In this document: positions 8,337 to 15,916 of the stretch, piece after piece
Layout: each line of letters starts with the position of its first letter
Numbering within the stretch: the first letter of the stretch is position 1
From: Lysinibacillus agricola
Lineage (GTDB): Bacteria > Bacillota > Bacilli > Bacillales_A > Planococcaceae
Reading direction: 5' to 3'
DNA length: 64,000 nucleotides
NCBI RefSeq assembly: GCF_016638705.1
Contig: NZ_CP067341.1
Span: 2,607,501 to 2,671,500 of the forward strand
The notes under the pieces: model-generated
Seen by the model: only the letters and a program-made list of their open reading frames with translations
Databases searched by the model: none
What the model was told of the DNA's origin: nothing
Made by a program: the position numbers and the translations under genes

Positions 8337-9212
8337 ATGAAGCATACAATTTATAACAGTGATAACGGTAGATTGAAAATTTTAACGCACTATGAACAGT
8401 ATTTAAATTCATTTGATTTTGAAGTTGAAAGGGCTTTTGTGGATACATCCTTTGGAAAAACACATGTGCTTATGGCTGGTCCAAAAGAAGGAAAGCCATT
8501 GTTTATTTTTCAAGGTGGGAATTGCGTTAATCCGATGACACTCTCCTGGTTAAAGCCCTTAATACAAAAATATAGAATTTATGCGCCTGATACGATTGGT
8601 CATCCAGGATATAGTGAGCAAAAGAGAATTTCAGCTAAGGATGATAGCTTTGCGCAATGGATAGCTGAATTGATGGATTATTTTAACATTAAAAAATGTG
8701 CTTTTTTAGGGCCATCGTACGGAGCGGGTATCGTTTTAAGGTTAGCTACTTATATGCCAGATAGGATAGATTGTGCTGTGCTTGTTTCTCCTGCTGGATT
8801 AAAACTTGGCTCCAAAATGGAGATGATTCAACATATCTTAATCCCTTTGCTCTTGTTTAAAAATACTTCGTCAGCAAAGTATCTTGAAAAAATTACCGAT
8901 AGAATGTCTGCTGATTGTATGAAGGAGATGGACCGGCAGATTATTGGAGATATTTTTCGTTACGTAAAATTAGAGCAAGAGATGCCAAAATTAACAGTTA
9001 GAAAAGAATTAGAAAATTACTTTTCACCTACATTAATTATCGCTGGAGAGAAGGACATTTTCTTTCCGAAAAAGAAGATTAAAAGAAGAGCTGAACAAGT
9101 CATACCGAATTTGACTATTTTTCAATCATTTAACATGGGGCATTTCCCTTCGGATGATTACTTAGAAAAAATAAATAACGTTATTATTAATTTTTTAAAT
9201 AATTATTATTGA
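8337..9212 (+). CDS. Alpha/beta-hydrolase
   Basis: The 291-residue protein has a nucleophile elbow GPSYGAG with Ser127, an acid in GEKDIFFP (Asp240) and a late histidine in NMGHFPSDD (His269), a complete catalytic triad in the expected order. The oxyanion region is QGGNCVNP. It belongs to the general alpha/beta-hydrolase superfamily. AGGAGGGG precedes the ATG. It lies 55 bases after the MBL gene and may share its transcript. The substrate cannot be assigned. Confidence 0.88.
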   Translation: MKHTIYNSDNGRLKILTHYEQYLNSFDFEVERAFVDTSFGKTHVLMAGPKEGKPLFIFQGGNCVNPMTLSWLKPLIQKYRIYAPDTIGHPGYSEQKRISAKDDSFAQWIAELMDYFNIKKCAFLGPSYGAGIVLRLATYMPDRIDCAVLVSPAGLKLGSKMEMIQHILIPLLLFKNTSSAKYLEKITDRMSADCMKEMDRQIIGDIFRYVKLEQEMPKLTVRKELENYFSPTLIIAGEKDIFFPKKKIKRRAEQVIPNLTIFQSFNMGHFPSDDYLEKINNVIINFLNNYY

Positions 9213-9221
9213 ATGATTTTT

Positions 9222-9251
9222 AAGAGGGCGTCCAAAGGGGATGCTCTTTTT
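9222..9251 (+). terminator. Terminator after the hydrolase
   Basis: AAGAGGGCGTCC and GGGGATGCTCTT form an imperfect stem with a three-base loop, followed by TTTTTG. Confidence 0.65.
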
Positions 9252-9337
9252 GATTGGCTGTTTTCGTAATAGATTGTTGCTCTCTTGAAAATACTGAATA
9301 TGGTTGAATATAATGCATTTTTAGGAGGTGTTCAATA

Positions 9338-9816
9338 ATGTGGAGATATGTGTATGAAGCAGTCGAAGAATTAGGAAGAGCAGATCAACTAGCCTTATTT
9401 AAGGCAATGAAACAAGATCTATATCCAAAAGAAGAAATAAAATGGAAAAATTACTTCCTAAGATCAAGGAGTCTCGCTTTTCGTCTAGTTTAGGTTGTCT
9501 TCATTGCGGAAATACTGCCGTAAAACGCAATGGTAAATATCGTTCTAGACAAAGATATTTATGTAAGGATTGTGGAAAAACATTTAATGATATGACTAAT
9601 ATGCCTTTTACAGATTCGCGTTATCCGGAAAATTGGATTAAATACATTAAAATGATGATAAACGGTGTTACATTACCAAAGATTTCAGACTCTTTAAAAA
9701 TTCATATATCTACCGCATTTTATTGGAGACACAAGATTTTAAATGCTTTAGGAAGTCACGGTTTCAACCAATTATCTGTAATCCACTACTTATTAAGAAT
9801 ATCCAAGAATTTATGA
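9338..9816 (+). pseudogene. IS1595-like transposase remnant
   Basis: An N-terminal part (from ATG 9338: EELGRADQLALFKAMKQDL) continues in a different frame from about 9440. That second part has a zinc ribbon with CLHCGN and CKDCGKTF, and then YWRHKILNAL. This is the N-terminal architecture of IS1595-type transposases. The gene is frameshifted near 9440 and ends at 9816, long before the catalytic DDE domain, so it is not functional. No terminal repeats were recognised. Confidence 0.75.
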
Positions 9817-9880
9817 GAAATCATATTTAAACTAACTGAGTGCTTTAGTTAAAAATTCGGTTTGCGAAATATCAAAACAA

Positions 9881-9928
9881 AAAGACAGAGTTCATTCTCT
9901 ACATATTTTGTAGATTTAATCTGTCTTT
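9881..9928 (+). terminator. Hairpin with T-rich tail
   Basis: AAAGACAG (9881-9888) pairs with CTGTCTTT (9921-9928), with an inner CTACA/TGTAG stem. It follows the transposase remnant. Apart from this and the repeat fragment at 10012, 9817-10232 shows nothing recognisable. Confidence 0.5.
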
Positions 9929-10011
9929 ATGTTTTTAGCAACAATTTTTTAGAAAACAGCCTTCTGATTTTATGAAATACTATTGTTAGACAATAATTTT
10001 CGATGTACCAC

Positions 10012-10059
10012 TGATCTCTAAGGAGTCGCCAAGCCTCCACCTCTCCATTCCAATCAACC
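10012..10059 (-). repeat. Fragment of the GGAACGG-type dispersed repeat
   Basis: This stretch (AAGGAGTCGCCAAGCCTCCA, then CCAATCAACC) matches one end of the longer repeat at 34651-34848, where the related GAGGAGTCGCCGAGTCTCCA is followed by CCAATCAACC. Only the end is preserved. Confidence 0.55.
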
Positions 10060-10232
10060 TATATCCATTGCTAATTTTTAAAAATGTCATCTCCAACTTT
10101 TGTGATGGGCCAATAATTAGTAAATTAAACAAGATTTAAAAGCTCTTATAGCTTATACAGTATAAACCGTATCTGATTTCCAATACTAAAGTTGTTTTAA
10201 AATATTTAATATGAGAAAGGAGGCTTTCATTA

Positions 10233-10409
10233 GTGAGATTTTTAACATGGGGAATTATAGGGGCTGCTATTTTTGGTGCGCTGAAAGGCTTAGGGAAATT
10301 AAATTTCAACAATGCACAACAAATGACACAGTCTACTCAGCAAGCTACGACACCAGTACAATTAGTAGCAAACAGTAATCCACTTACCGCAAATACACCA
10401 AAACAGTAA
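10233..10409 (+). CDS. Small membrane-associated protein (58 residues)
   Basis: A GTG start with a strong AAAGGAGG site eight bases upstream opens a frame beginning MRFLTWGIIGAAIFGALKGL. One hydrophobic segment is followed by a Gln/Thr-rich tail ending TANTPKQ. It is too short for most gene finders, but the ribosome site is convincing. Function unknown. An inverted repeat follows 18 bases after the stop. Confidence 0.65.
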   Translation: MRFLTWGIIGAAIFGALKGLGKLNFNNAQQMTQSTQQATTPVQLVANSNPLTANTPKQ

Positions 10410-10426
10410 ATAGAATAAGACAACAT

Positions 10427-10468
10427 CAAGCTTATAGACTTTTGATTTGCTATAGGTCTATAAGCTTG
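10427..10468 (+). terminator. Hairpin after the small protein gene
   Basis: CAAGCTTATAGAC (10427-10439) pairs perfectly with GTCTATAAGCTTG (10456-10468). There is no clear T run, so termination is uncertain. It could instead stabilise the 3' end of the message. The stretch 10469-10748 shows no gene. Confidence 0.45.
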
Positions 10469-10748
10469 TACATAAAAACCGCACATATAGGGCTATAAGC
10501 AATAACTTTTATTTAGTCTTTACAAAAGTATCCATAAAAATGTATAGTTGGGATAAATACATGTTGAAATGAGGTTTTGATTGTTTATGATGAAACTTAT
10601 TAATGGCTAATGGAATTCAACAGAATTTTATAGTGCAATAGGCAAAAATTAAGGTTTATTCCTTAGTTCTTTTTAGTTCGCCCATTTGCTCATTAGCGAT
10701 TAGAAGACATCATATCTATTCAAATCACATATTCAATATTTCCTATAT

Positions 10749-10910
10749 GCCTCTAGCCGGTGTCAAGGCAAAACCTGGTCGCAAAGTTTTTGTGCGGAAG
10801 CCAAGGCGCCAACGGCAATTTTTTTCTGTGCGAAAGCGAAGCGACAGCAACAATCTTTATCTGTGCGAAAGCGAAGCGACAGCAACAACAATTACTCTGA
10901 GGCGTAATGA
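10749..10910 (+). repeat. Dispersed palindromic repeat, copy C, with two 35-bp units
   Basis: The ends match the other copies of the family (GCCTCTAGCCGGTGTCA at the left, CAATTACTCTGAGGCGTAAT at the right). Inside, two tandem units start at 10826 and 10861, exactly 35 bases apart. Each has CTGTGCGAAAGCGAAGCGAC followed by AGCAACAA. The long open frame across this stretch (10747-10977) is an artefact of the repeat. Confidence 0.75.
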
Positions 10911-10989
10911 TTTTATATTGAATTTAAATTTGACTATGAGAAGAATTTCTTCTTATAGTCTTTTTTATGTTTTTTAGGAGGTGAGGACG

Positions 10990-11004
10990 ATGGTAATGTT
11001 TTAA
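10990..11004 (+). other. Possible four-codon leader ORF
   Basis: AGGAGGTGAGGACG precedes ATG-GTA-ATG-TTT-TAA, a near-perfect ribosome site on a four-codon frame 43 bases before the acetyltransferase start. It may be a leader peptide or the remains of a lost gene. Confidence 0.25.
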
Positions 11005-11047
11005 TTATTTACTTCGAAGTAACCAAATCAAGAAAAGGGGCGTAATT

Positions 11048-11926
11048 ATGACAAATTATCAATTAGTATATGATTACAAGGACAATCAAAAATATAGAGA
11101 AAGTTTCAATGACTTAGCAAAGTTAGTTTTTGATTTAGATTTTAACCAATGGTATGAAAAAGGATGCTGGAACGATCAATATATCTGTTATTCATATTTG
11201 GATGGAGATAAAGTTATTGCCAACGCATCAATAAGTAAAATGACTGTAGTTGTAAACGGTAAGGAATATAAAGCCATACAAATTGGTTCAGTAATGACAC
11301 ATCCAGATTATCGTCATAAAGGTTTAGCAAGAAAATTAATGGATGACATCATTGACAAATATGAGGAGCAATGTGAATTTATCTATTTATTTGCGAATGA
11401 AACAGTCCTTGATTTTTATCCGAAGTTTGGGTTTTCGAGAGTACAAGAAAGTAGGTATTTTTTAAATGCTGATAATTTAAAGAAAAAATCAAATACAGCA
11501 ATCCGAAAATTAGATATTGAAAATAGCAACGATTTATCTTTATTGAAATTGTATGCGAAGGAGAGAATTCCAGCGTCGTCGATCTTAAGTGTGAAAGATA
11601 ATGAAAGTTTACTTATGTTCTATTTTCTTATTGCATTTCCTAATTCAATTTATTTTGTCGAAGAAGAAGGCATTATTGTATTATTCGAAAAAGAGGATGA
11701 GGAATTACATCTTTTTGATGTTATTAGTCGAAGAAAAATTGATGTAGAAGAGGTTTTAAGCTATATTACATCATCGGATATAAAAAGAATTATCTTTCAT
11801 TTTATCTCTGATTGTAATGATGTGGAATCTGAAGTAATAGAAGCGGAGGACGATGTGTTGTTTATTCGACCGATGATAAAATTTGGGATAGAACGACCTT
11901 TATTTCCATTAACATCACATTCGTAA
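11048..11926 (+). CDS. GNAT-family N-acetyltransferase
   Basis: The 292-residue protein has a GNAT acetyl-CoA site near residue 90 (IGSVMTHPDYRHKGLARKLM), with the R/QxxGxA loop present as RHKGLA. The domain ends in DFYPKFGFSRV. The extra C-terminal 130 residues suggest an Eis-like or two-domain GNAT; the second half shows no intact acetyl-CoA motif. AAAAGGGG precedes the ATG. The acceptor substrate is unknown. Confidence 0.85.
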   Translation: MTNYQLVYDYKDNQKYRESFNDLAKLVFDLDFNQWYEKGCWNDQYICYSYLDGDKVIANASISKMTVVVNGKEYKAIQIGSVMTHPDYRHKGLARKLMDDIIDKYEEQCEFIYLFANETVLDFYPKFGFSRVQESRYFLNADNLKKKSNTAIRKLDIENSNDLSLLKLYAKERIPASSILSVKDNESLLMFYFLIAFPNSIYFVEEEGIIVLFEKEDEELHLFDVISRRKIDVEEVLSYITSSDIKRIIFHFISDCNDVESEVIEAEDDVLFIRPMIKFGIERPLFPLTSHS

Positions 11927-12134
11927 GATGAAAGATCTATGGTTGATTTTCAGCTAGAAGACTTCACATATTAATATTAATGAATGTACTCCAAAACTAA
12001 CAATTGGGGTTCTATTATGGGTGGTTACTTTAAAGCTGAGTAAAAGCCTATTTGACGGTAGAATGCTTGTTTACAGTTATACCCATGTACAATATGATTG
12101 TCTTAAGATAGAAGATAACATTTGATATAGAAAA

Positions 12135-12164
12135 GGGATAGCACGTTTTAAATCGTGTTCTCCC
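12135..12164 (-). terminator. Terminator for the LysE gene
   Basis: On the minus strand GGGAGAACACG and CGTGCTATCCC form an imperfect stem followed by TTTTC, 15 bases after the LysE stop. The preceding stretch 11927-12134 shows no gene. Confidence 0.55.
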
Positions 12165-12178
12165 TAAGAAACTAAATC

Positions 12179-12799
12179 TTATCTACTTTGAGTTTGAAGT
12201 GCTAATTTAACGCCTAGTCCTATATAAACGAACCCAACAGCCTTTTCAATCCAACGTGAACCATTGTTTGTTGTCTTCGTAAAGATTTTCTCGCCGATGA
12301 AGCTAGTAATAATTGCTAATAAAATAGTATACAAAGCGCTCATCACAACAAATGTAATGCCCAAAATCAATAATTGTACAGTGACTGATTGGCCATTATG
12401 CTGAATAAATTGTGGTAAAAATGCTAAGAAAAACAATGCCGTTTTTGGATTTAAAATTTCCGCTAAAAACCCTTGTCGGAATGAAGTACTTGCAGGGCTT
12501 TGCTCAACAGTTGGTTTTTCTATTTTTTGTGGTTTTGTTAATAGCATTTGAATACCTAAATAAACAAGGTATGCAACACCTATAAATTTCACCACTTCAA
12601 AGGCAGTGGCAGAGTTCATTAAAATTGCTGATAACCCTAATACAGCTGCTAACGTATGAACTAAATCACCTAGTCCAATGCCTAATGCAGTGGAAATACC
12701 GTTCTTTTTTCCACCTTTCAGTGTTTGCGTAATGGTAATGATAACTGCAGGACCAGGAATTAAAAATAAGAGAAGAACTATTGCAATAAAAGATAACAT
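12179..12799 (-). CDS. LysE/RhtB-family amino-acid exporter
   Basis: The 206-residue membrane protein begins MLSFIAIVLLLFLIPGPAVI, with the IPGPA motif characteristic of the family. It also has the GISTALGIGLGDLVH segment and EILNPKTALFFLAFLPQF. Six hydrophobic segments are expected. These proteins export amino acids or homoserine-lactone-like compounds; the substrate here is unknown. It is a single gene with its own terminator. Confidence 0.9.
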   Translation of the reverse strand: MLSFIAIVLLLFLIPGPAVIITITQTLKGGKKNGISTALGIGLGDLVHTLAAVLGLSAILMNSATAFEVVKFIGVAYLVYLGIQMLLTKPQKIEKPTVEQSPASTSFRQGFLAEILNPKTALFFLAFLPQFIQHNGQSVTVQLLILGITFVVMSALYTILLAIITSFIGEKIFTKTTNNGSRWIEKAVGFVYIGLGVKLALQTQSR

Positions 12800-13034
12800 G
12801 TTTACCCATCCTATTCTAATAAAACTAACATTCAGTTAAGACAATAATAAGATTGATCTAATGAATGCAAAAAATATTATAATCTATCTCCTGTATAACT
12901 GTCGATATGAAATACGGAAAAGTCGTGATTATAATTATTGTCAGAAAATACAAACGAATAAATAATATTCATATAATATTATTTGTTATTGAATTATAGA
13001 GAAATGGTTGAGTTGATAAATTGAAAACAATGAG

Positions 13035-13160
13035 ATGGGATTTAACTTTCGTCGCACAAATTATTTGATATGTTTTCATTATGATCATAAGTTGTTTATT
13101 ATTTTTGTAGTGCTTACCTTCATCATTATAGGACTTCGAGAGTGGAACAGTGCAAAATAA
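13035..13160 (+). CDS. Possible 41-residue membrane peptide or gene fragment
   Basis: An ATG frame contains the hydrophobic run LFIIFVVLTFIIIGL followed by REWNSAK. No clear ribosome site is visible, so it may be the remnant of a membrane protein. A terminator-like hairpin lies 110 bases downstream. The rest of 12800-13384 shows no gene. Confidence 0.25.
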   Translation: MGFNFRRTNYLICFHYDHKLFIIFVVLTFIIIGLREWNSAK

Positions 13161-13269
13161 TGAAGCTTACTCTATTTAGGTGTAGCGATTTTTATATTAC
13201 TTGTTGTTGGACAAATACTTTTATTTTAAGGATTAATTCATTTATGAAAGAGCTTTCTTAAAGAATATC

Positions 13270-13295
13270 AAGTCACATCTAAGGAGGTGTGACTT
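13270..13295 (+). terminator. Terminator hairpin upstream of fabZ
   Basis: AAGTCACATCT (13270-13280) pairs with AGGTGTGACTT (13285-13295) around a four-base loop, followed by TTTATT. Confidence 0.7.
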
Positions 13296-13384
13296 TTATT
13301 ATGCAATCAAAAACGTCTAAAAATAGTACCAACTACTAATATTTAATGATAGAATTAGGTAATAAATTATTTGGAGGTTTTTTA

Positions 13385-13810
13385 ATGCTAGATATTCAAC
13401 AAATACAAGAAGTCATTAGACATCGTTACCCATTTCTTTTAGTGGATAGAGTATTGGAGTTAGAGGAAGGCAAGAGAGCGGTAGCCATTAAAAATGTAAC
13501 AATAAACGAAGAATTTTTTAATGGGCATTTTCCTAATTATCCAGTAATGCCGGGTGTGCTAATTGTGGAAGCATTAGCACAAGTAAGTGCGATTATTATG
13601 CTCACAAAAGAAGGAAATCAAGGGAGACTTGGATTACTAGCAGGTATTGATAATTGTCGCTTTAAAAAACAAGTTAAACCTGGTGATCAACTGCGACTTG
13701 AAGTGGAAATTACACGCTTAAAGGGTGCCATTGGTAAGGGACGTGGAATAGCAACGGTTGATGGAAAAATAGCTTGTGAGGCAGAACTTATTTTTGCATT
13801 TGGAAGCTAA
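13385..13810 (+). CDS. fabZ: 3-hydroxyacyl-ACP dehydratase FabZ
   Basis: This enzyme dehydrates beta-hydroxyacyl-ACP in type II fatty acid synthesis in the cytoplasm. The 141-residue protein starts [20 protein letters not shown] and has the active-site His48 in [11 protein letters not shown] and Glu62 in VEALAQ, as in known FabZ. The open frame extends to 13346, but the ATG at 13385 has GGAGG seven bases upstream and matches the family start. It is monocistronic here, unlike some genomes where it sits in a larger operon. Confidence 0.93.
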   Translation: MLDIQQIQEVIRHRYPFLLVDRVLELEEGKRAVAIKNVTINEEFFNGHFPNYPVMPGVLIVEALAQVSAIIMLTKEGNQGRLGLLAGIDNCRFKKQVKPGDQLRLEVEITRLKGAIGKGRGIATVDGKIACEAELIFAFGS

Positions 13811-13825
13811 ATCAATAGATTTAAG

Positions 13826-13852
13826 AGTACTGCAAAAAATCATTGCAGTACT
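13826..13852 (+). terminator. Terminator of fabZ
   Basis: AGTACTGCA (13826-13834) pairs with TGCAGTACT (13844-13852), followed by TTTTGTT. Confidence 0.85.
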
Positions 13853-13952
13853 TTTGTTCTGTATATAAAGGATTTTTAAAATAGTAGTTGAATCATACAA
13901 TAAATGGAATACTTCGAAATGGAGGTGGTTACAGATTTGCCAAACGAGAAAG

Positions 13953-14363
13953 CCCATGCAGGGTGTAGCACGTCTTTAGACATGGGATGAAAGTGAGGTC
14001 AGACAAGAGGTACCTTAATTGTCTGAAAGGGTGTTATACTTCATGTATAGACAAGTAAAGTCTATAAAATACGCTCGTTCATTGAAAATTGGATATTGTA
14101 TAAAGGTTCGATAGCCTAATTCATGCTATCGGTAAAACAATATGTGTCGTCATGAAAAAGACGCTAAAACACATCGAACGAAACCAACTATACGCTATGG
14201 TAACAGTAGTGTAGCCCTATCTGCTATATGCACTGGATAGGGAGGGGTAATGGGATACCCCAATCTTGAGAGCTGTTCAAAACAGAAATGGACTGCGAAC
14301 GCTTAGTTACTCAGGAATCCCACTGACATTAGTCAGCTTGTCCCTTTAGGGGTGGGAGTCTCA
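13953..14363 (+). ncRNA. Structured RNA resembling an IS200/IS605 or ISC guide RNA, without ORF
   Basis: About 410 bases without a useful ORF fold into a dense series of local helices. Clear pairs are 13953-13958 with 13981-13986, 13999-14006 with 14019-14026, 14029-14034 with 14071-14076, 14046-14052 with 14060-14066, 14110-14115 with 14125-14130, and 14043-14051 region excluded. Further pairs are 14143-14151 with 14160-14173, 14215-14221 with 14236-14242, 14244-14249 with 14256-14261 and 14273-14277 with 14281-14285. The 3' end is TACTCAGGAATCCCAC followed by two small hairpins and GTGGGAGTCTCAA, where TCCCAC (14318-14323) closes with GTGGGA (14352-14357). That ending is what I recall for right ends and omega RNAs of TnpB elements. 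GTGA and ATGA, target motifs known for HEARO/ISC RNAs, occur at 13987-13996. No tnpB or iscB gene is present. Assignment to one family is not certain. Confidence 0.55.
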
Positions 14364-14364
14364 A

Positions 14365-14541
14365 ATGAACTATCCCTTCGCTCTTTATATAGCTACTTGT
14401 TTCATGCAATTTATCATCCTCACGAACATCAGATTATTAAATGGTCAATGGAAGGGAATTACGATGTGGCTATGTACAGGTATCTTTATTTTCTCAAGTG
14501 CGATTTTCATCTCAAGCAGATTAAATAAAGTGAAACGTTAA
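14365..14541 (+). CDS. Small two-helix membrane protein (58 residues), 5' end possibly displaced
   Basis: The frame begins MNYPFALYIATCFMQF immediately at the end of the structured RNA element and contains two hydrophobic segments (about residues 5-22 and 33-50), ending SRLNKVKR. No good ribosome site lies directly upstream. A GGAGGTGG site lies at 13921-13928, just before the element, so the element may have been inserted at the start of this gene. Function unknown. Confidence 0.45.
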   Translation: MNYPFALYIATCFMQFIILTNIRLLNGQWKGITMWLCTGIFIFSSAIFISSRLNKVKR

Positions 14542-14628
14542 TCCTTTGGGGTCTTCACCAATCGGGCTTTTACGGGCAGTTAATCTCTCAATTCGCTGAA
14601 TTTTGAGGGGGGGCCTTGTGTAGCTTTG

Positions 14629-14688
14629 TAATAAAGATTGATTATTTATAATAAAGATCGATAATTTGTAATAAAGTTTGATTAAAAT
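14629..14688 (+). repeat. Three 20-bp tandem repeats
   Basis: Units start at 14629, 14649 and 14669 with exactly 20-base spacing and share TAATAAAG-TTGAT-type sequence. They are AT-rich and run into the terminator at 14684. Confidence 0.6.
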
Positions 14689-14730
14689 CATCTCTCCTCT
14701 GTAGATTTCTTAGAGGTTAGATGATTTTTT
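14684..14730 (+). terminator. Terminator hairpin
   Basis: AAAATCATCT (14684-14693) pairs with AGATGATTTT (14719-14728) with an inner CCTCT/AGAGG stem and a T run. The rest of 14542-14943 shows only the repeat at 14756. Confidence 0.65.
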
Positions 14731-14755
14731 GTTGGATATTTATGTTAATGTAACT

Positions 14756-14808
14756 ATAAAGATTGTGAAGAAATGTACTTAAACTAACGGCGCAGTTTAA
14801 TTGAAGAA
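14756..14808 (+). repeat. Dispersed AACGG-CAGTTTA-TTGAAG repeat
   Basis: AAGATTGTGAAGAAATGTAC followed by ACTAACGGCGCAGTTTAATT matches a second copy at 15822-15868 (AAGATTGTGAAGAAGTGTAC, then AACGTGGCAGTTTAGTTGAA) and a shorter one at 15733-15756. These lie upstream of the 14944 and 15917 genes. Confidence 0.6.
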
Positions 14809-14943
14809 GGACAATAATTGCTTTACATAGAAGTAAATAAAATGTCTTAAAAATAATGGGGTGTATAAACGGTGGTTATTAATAGAAATCTAAAAAAAAG
14901 TGAATTTGATTTTTTGATATAAAAGTAGCAAAGGGGATATTAA

Positions 14944-15588
14944 ATGGGAAGTAAAATAGAATTATACGAAAAAGAGTCTCAGGAATTCAAACCTTTTAAA
15001 CACTTTATTTCACGCATTCAAGTAATGCGGAAAGAATCCAGCTATGGGGTTGAAGTTGCCTCAAAATGGACTGATATTTTAAACCAAACTCTTGTAGATG
15101 AAACTTACCCAGTGATACATCCAATTGGTCAGGAGACATTCTCGTTATATGCAGAGTTCACGACTGGGGTATTTGAGTATACCTTAGACATAGACGGGGC
15201 TACTACATTTATAAAAGAAAAAAACATTAAACCCATAAAGACTTCTCCATCGAATATAATCGAAGCTGTTGACCAAGGTAACATAAATAAAGACCCAAAC
15301 CGAATAAAACCCAATCATAAAAATCCTGTAATGGTACTTCAGAGTCGATATTTAACCAACAACAAACCTTATTGTATCAATGGAAACCATCGTATATTTG
15401 AAGCATATAGAAATAATGATGAACAAATAGAAGTTTATGTTTTTAAAGATTTGGAGTTTGTTCCTTTCTTTTATGACGTTCTAAGTAAAGCAACATATTT
15501 TTTAGAAATTGATTACCATAATGTAGTTAATGATAAAAGATATTTATTGCATAACGAAAATGGTGCATTTGCAAATGAATTTAAGTAG
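14944..15588 (+). CDS. Hypothetical protein with ParB/sulfiredoxin-like NGNHR motif
   Basis: The 214-residue protein has no signal peptide or membrane segment. Residues 126-156 read KNPVMVLQSRYL, then NGNHRIFEAYR after a short loop. That order, a beta strand then a GxHR turn and helix, is the core of ParB N-terminal and sulfiredoxin-like folds, which bind or cleave nucleotides or nucleic acids. The flanking 120 N-terminal residues are not recognised. AAAGGGG precedes the ATG. It lies in an accessory region between the structured RNA element and a lone recombinase, so a role linked to mobile DNA is possible but not shown. Confidence 0.6.
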   Translation: MGSKIELYEKESQEFKPFKHFISRIQVMRKESSYGVEVASKWTDILNQTLVDETYPVIHPIGQETFSLYAEFTTGVFEYTLDIDGATTFIKEKNIKPIKTSPSNIIEAVDQGNINKDPNRIKPNHKNPVMVLQSRYLTNNKPYCINGNHRIFEAYRNNDEQIEVYVFKDLEFVPFFYDVLSKATYFLEIDYHNVVNDKRYLLHNENGAFANEFK

Positions 15589-15607
15589 ATACGTTTCTTC
15601 AACTCCC

Positions 15608-15632
15608 ATGAAAGAACGTAATAATCTTTCAT
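15608..15632 (+). terminator. Terminator after the NGNHR protein gene
   Basis: ATGAAAGA (15608-15615) pairs with TCTTTCAT (15625-15632), followed by TTTC. Between here and 15917 there are only repeats and a broken hydrophobic frame. Confidence 0.6.
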
Positions 15633-15821
15633 TTTCTGTGGTGAAGTGCTGATTTTTGCGCTACTTGGATGGCTAACGGGTTCTTTACTTGAAGATCATT
15701 GAGTTGCATATGCGGCTATTTTTTTCTTATTGAATTAACGGGGCGGTTAGTTGAAGAGTGTTGTTTAACTTGTGTTCAACAAACGGGCCAGATTATGGAG
15801 TGACTTTATTAATTGTTTCGT

Positions 15822-15868
15822 AAGATTGTGAAGAAGTGTACTTATGCCAACGTGGCAGTTTAGTTGAA
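15822..15868 (+). repeat. Dispersed AACGG-CAGTTTA-TTGAAG repeat, second copy
   Basis: This matches 14756-14808 over most of its length and ends 49 bases before the lipoprotein gene. A shorter relative is at 15733-15756. Confidence 0.6.
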
Positions 15869-15916
15869 TGGAAAATGTTATAATATTATTAAAATTTAGG
15901 AAATGGAGTTTGGGAA

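Noticed and set aside
9338-9816. Functional zinc-ribbon regulator
   Set aside because: Sequence and order match the N-terminus of IS1595-type transposases, with a frameshift and no catalytic domain.
10747-10977. 76-codon open frame
   Set aside because: It lies almost wholly in the palindromic repeat and its 35-bp units; the composition (Arg/Lys/Ser-rich) reflects the repeat.
13953-14363. Group I or group II intron (IStron) as explanation of the structured RNA
   Set aside because: I could not find the group I core motifs or a group II domain V hairpin; the 3' end fits transposon guide RNAs better.
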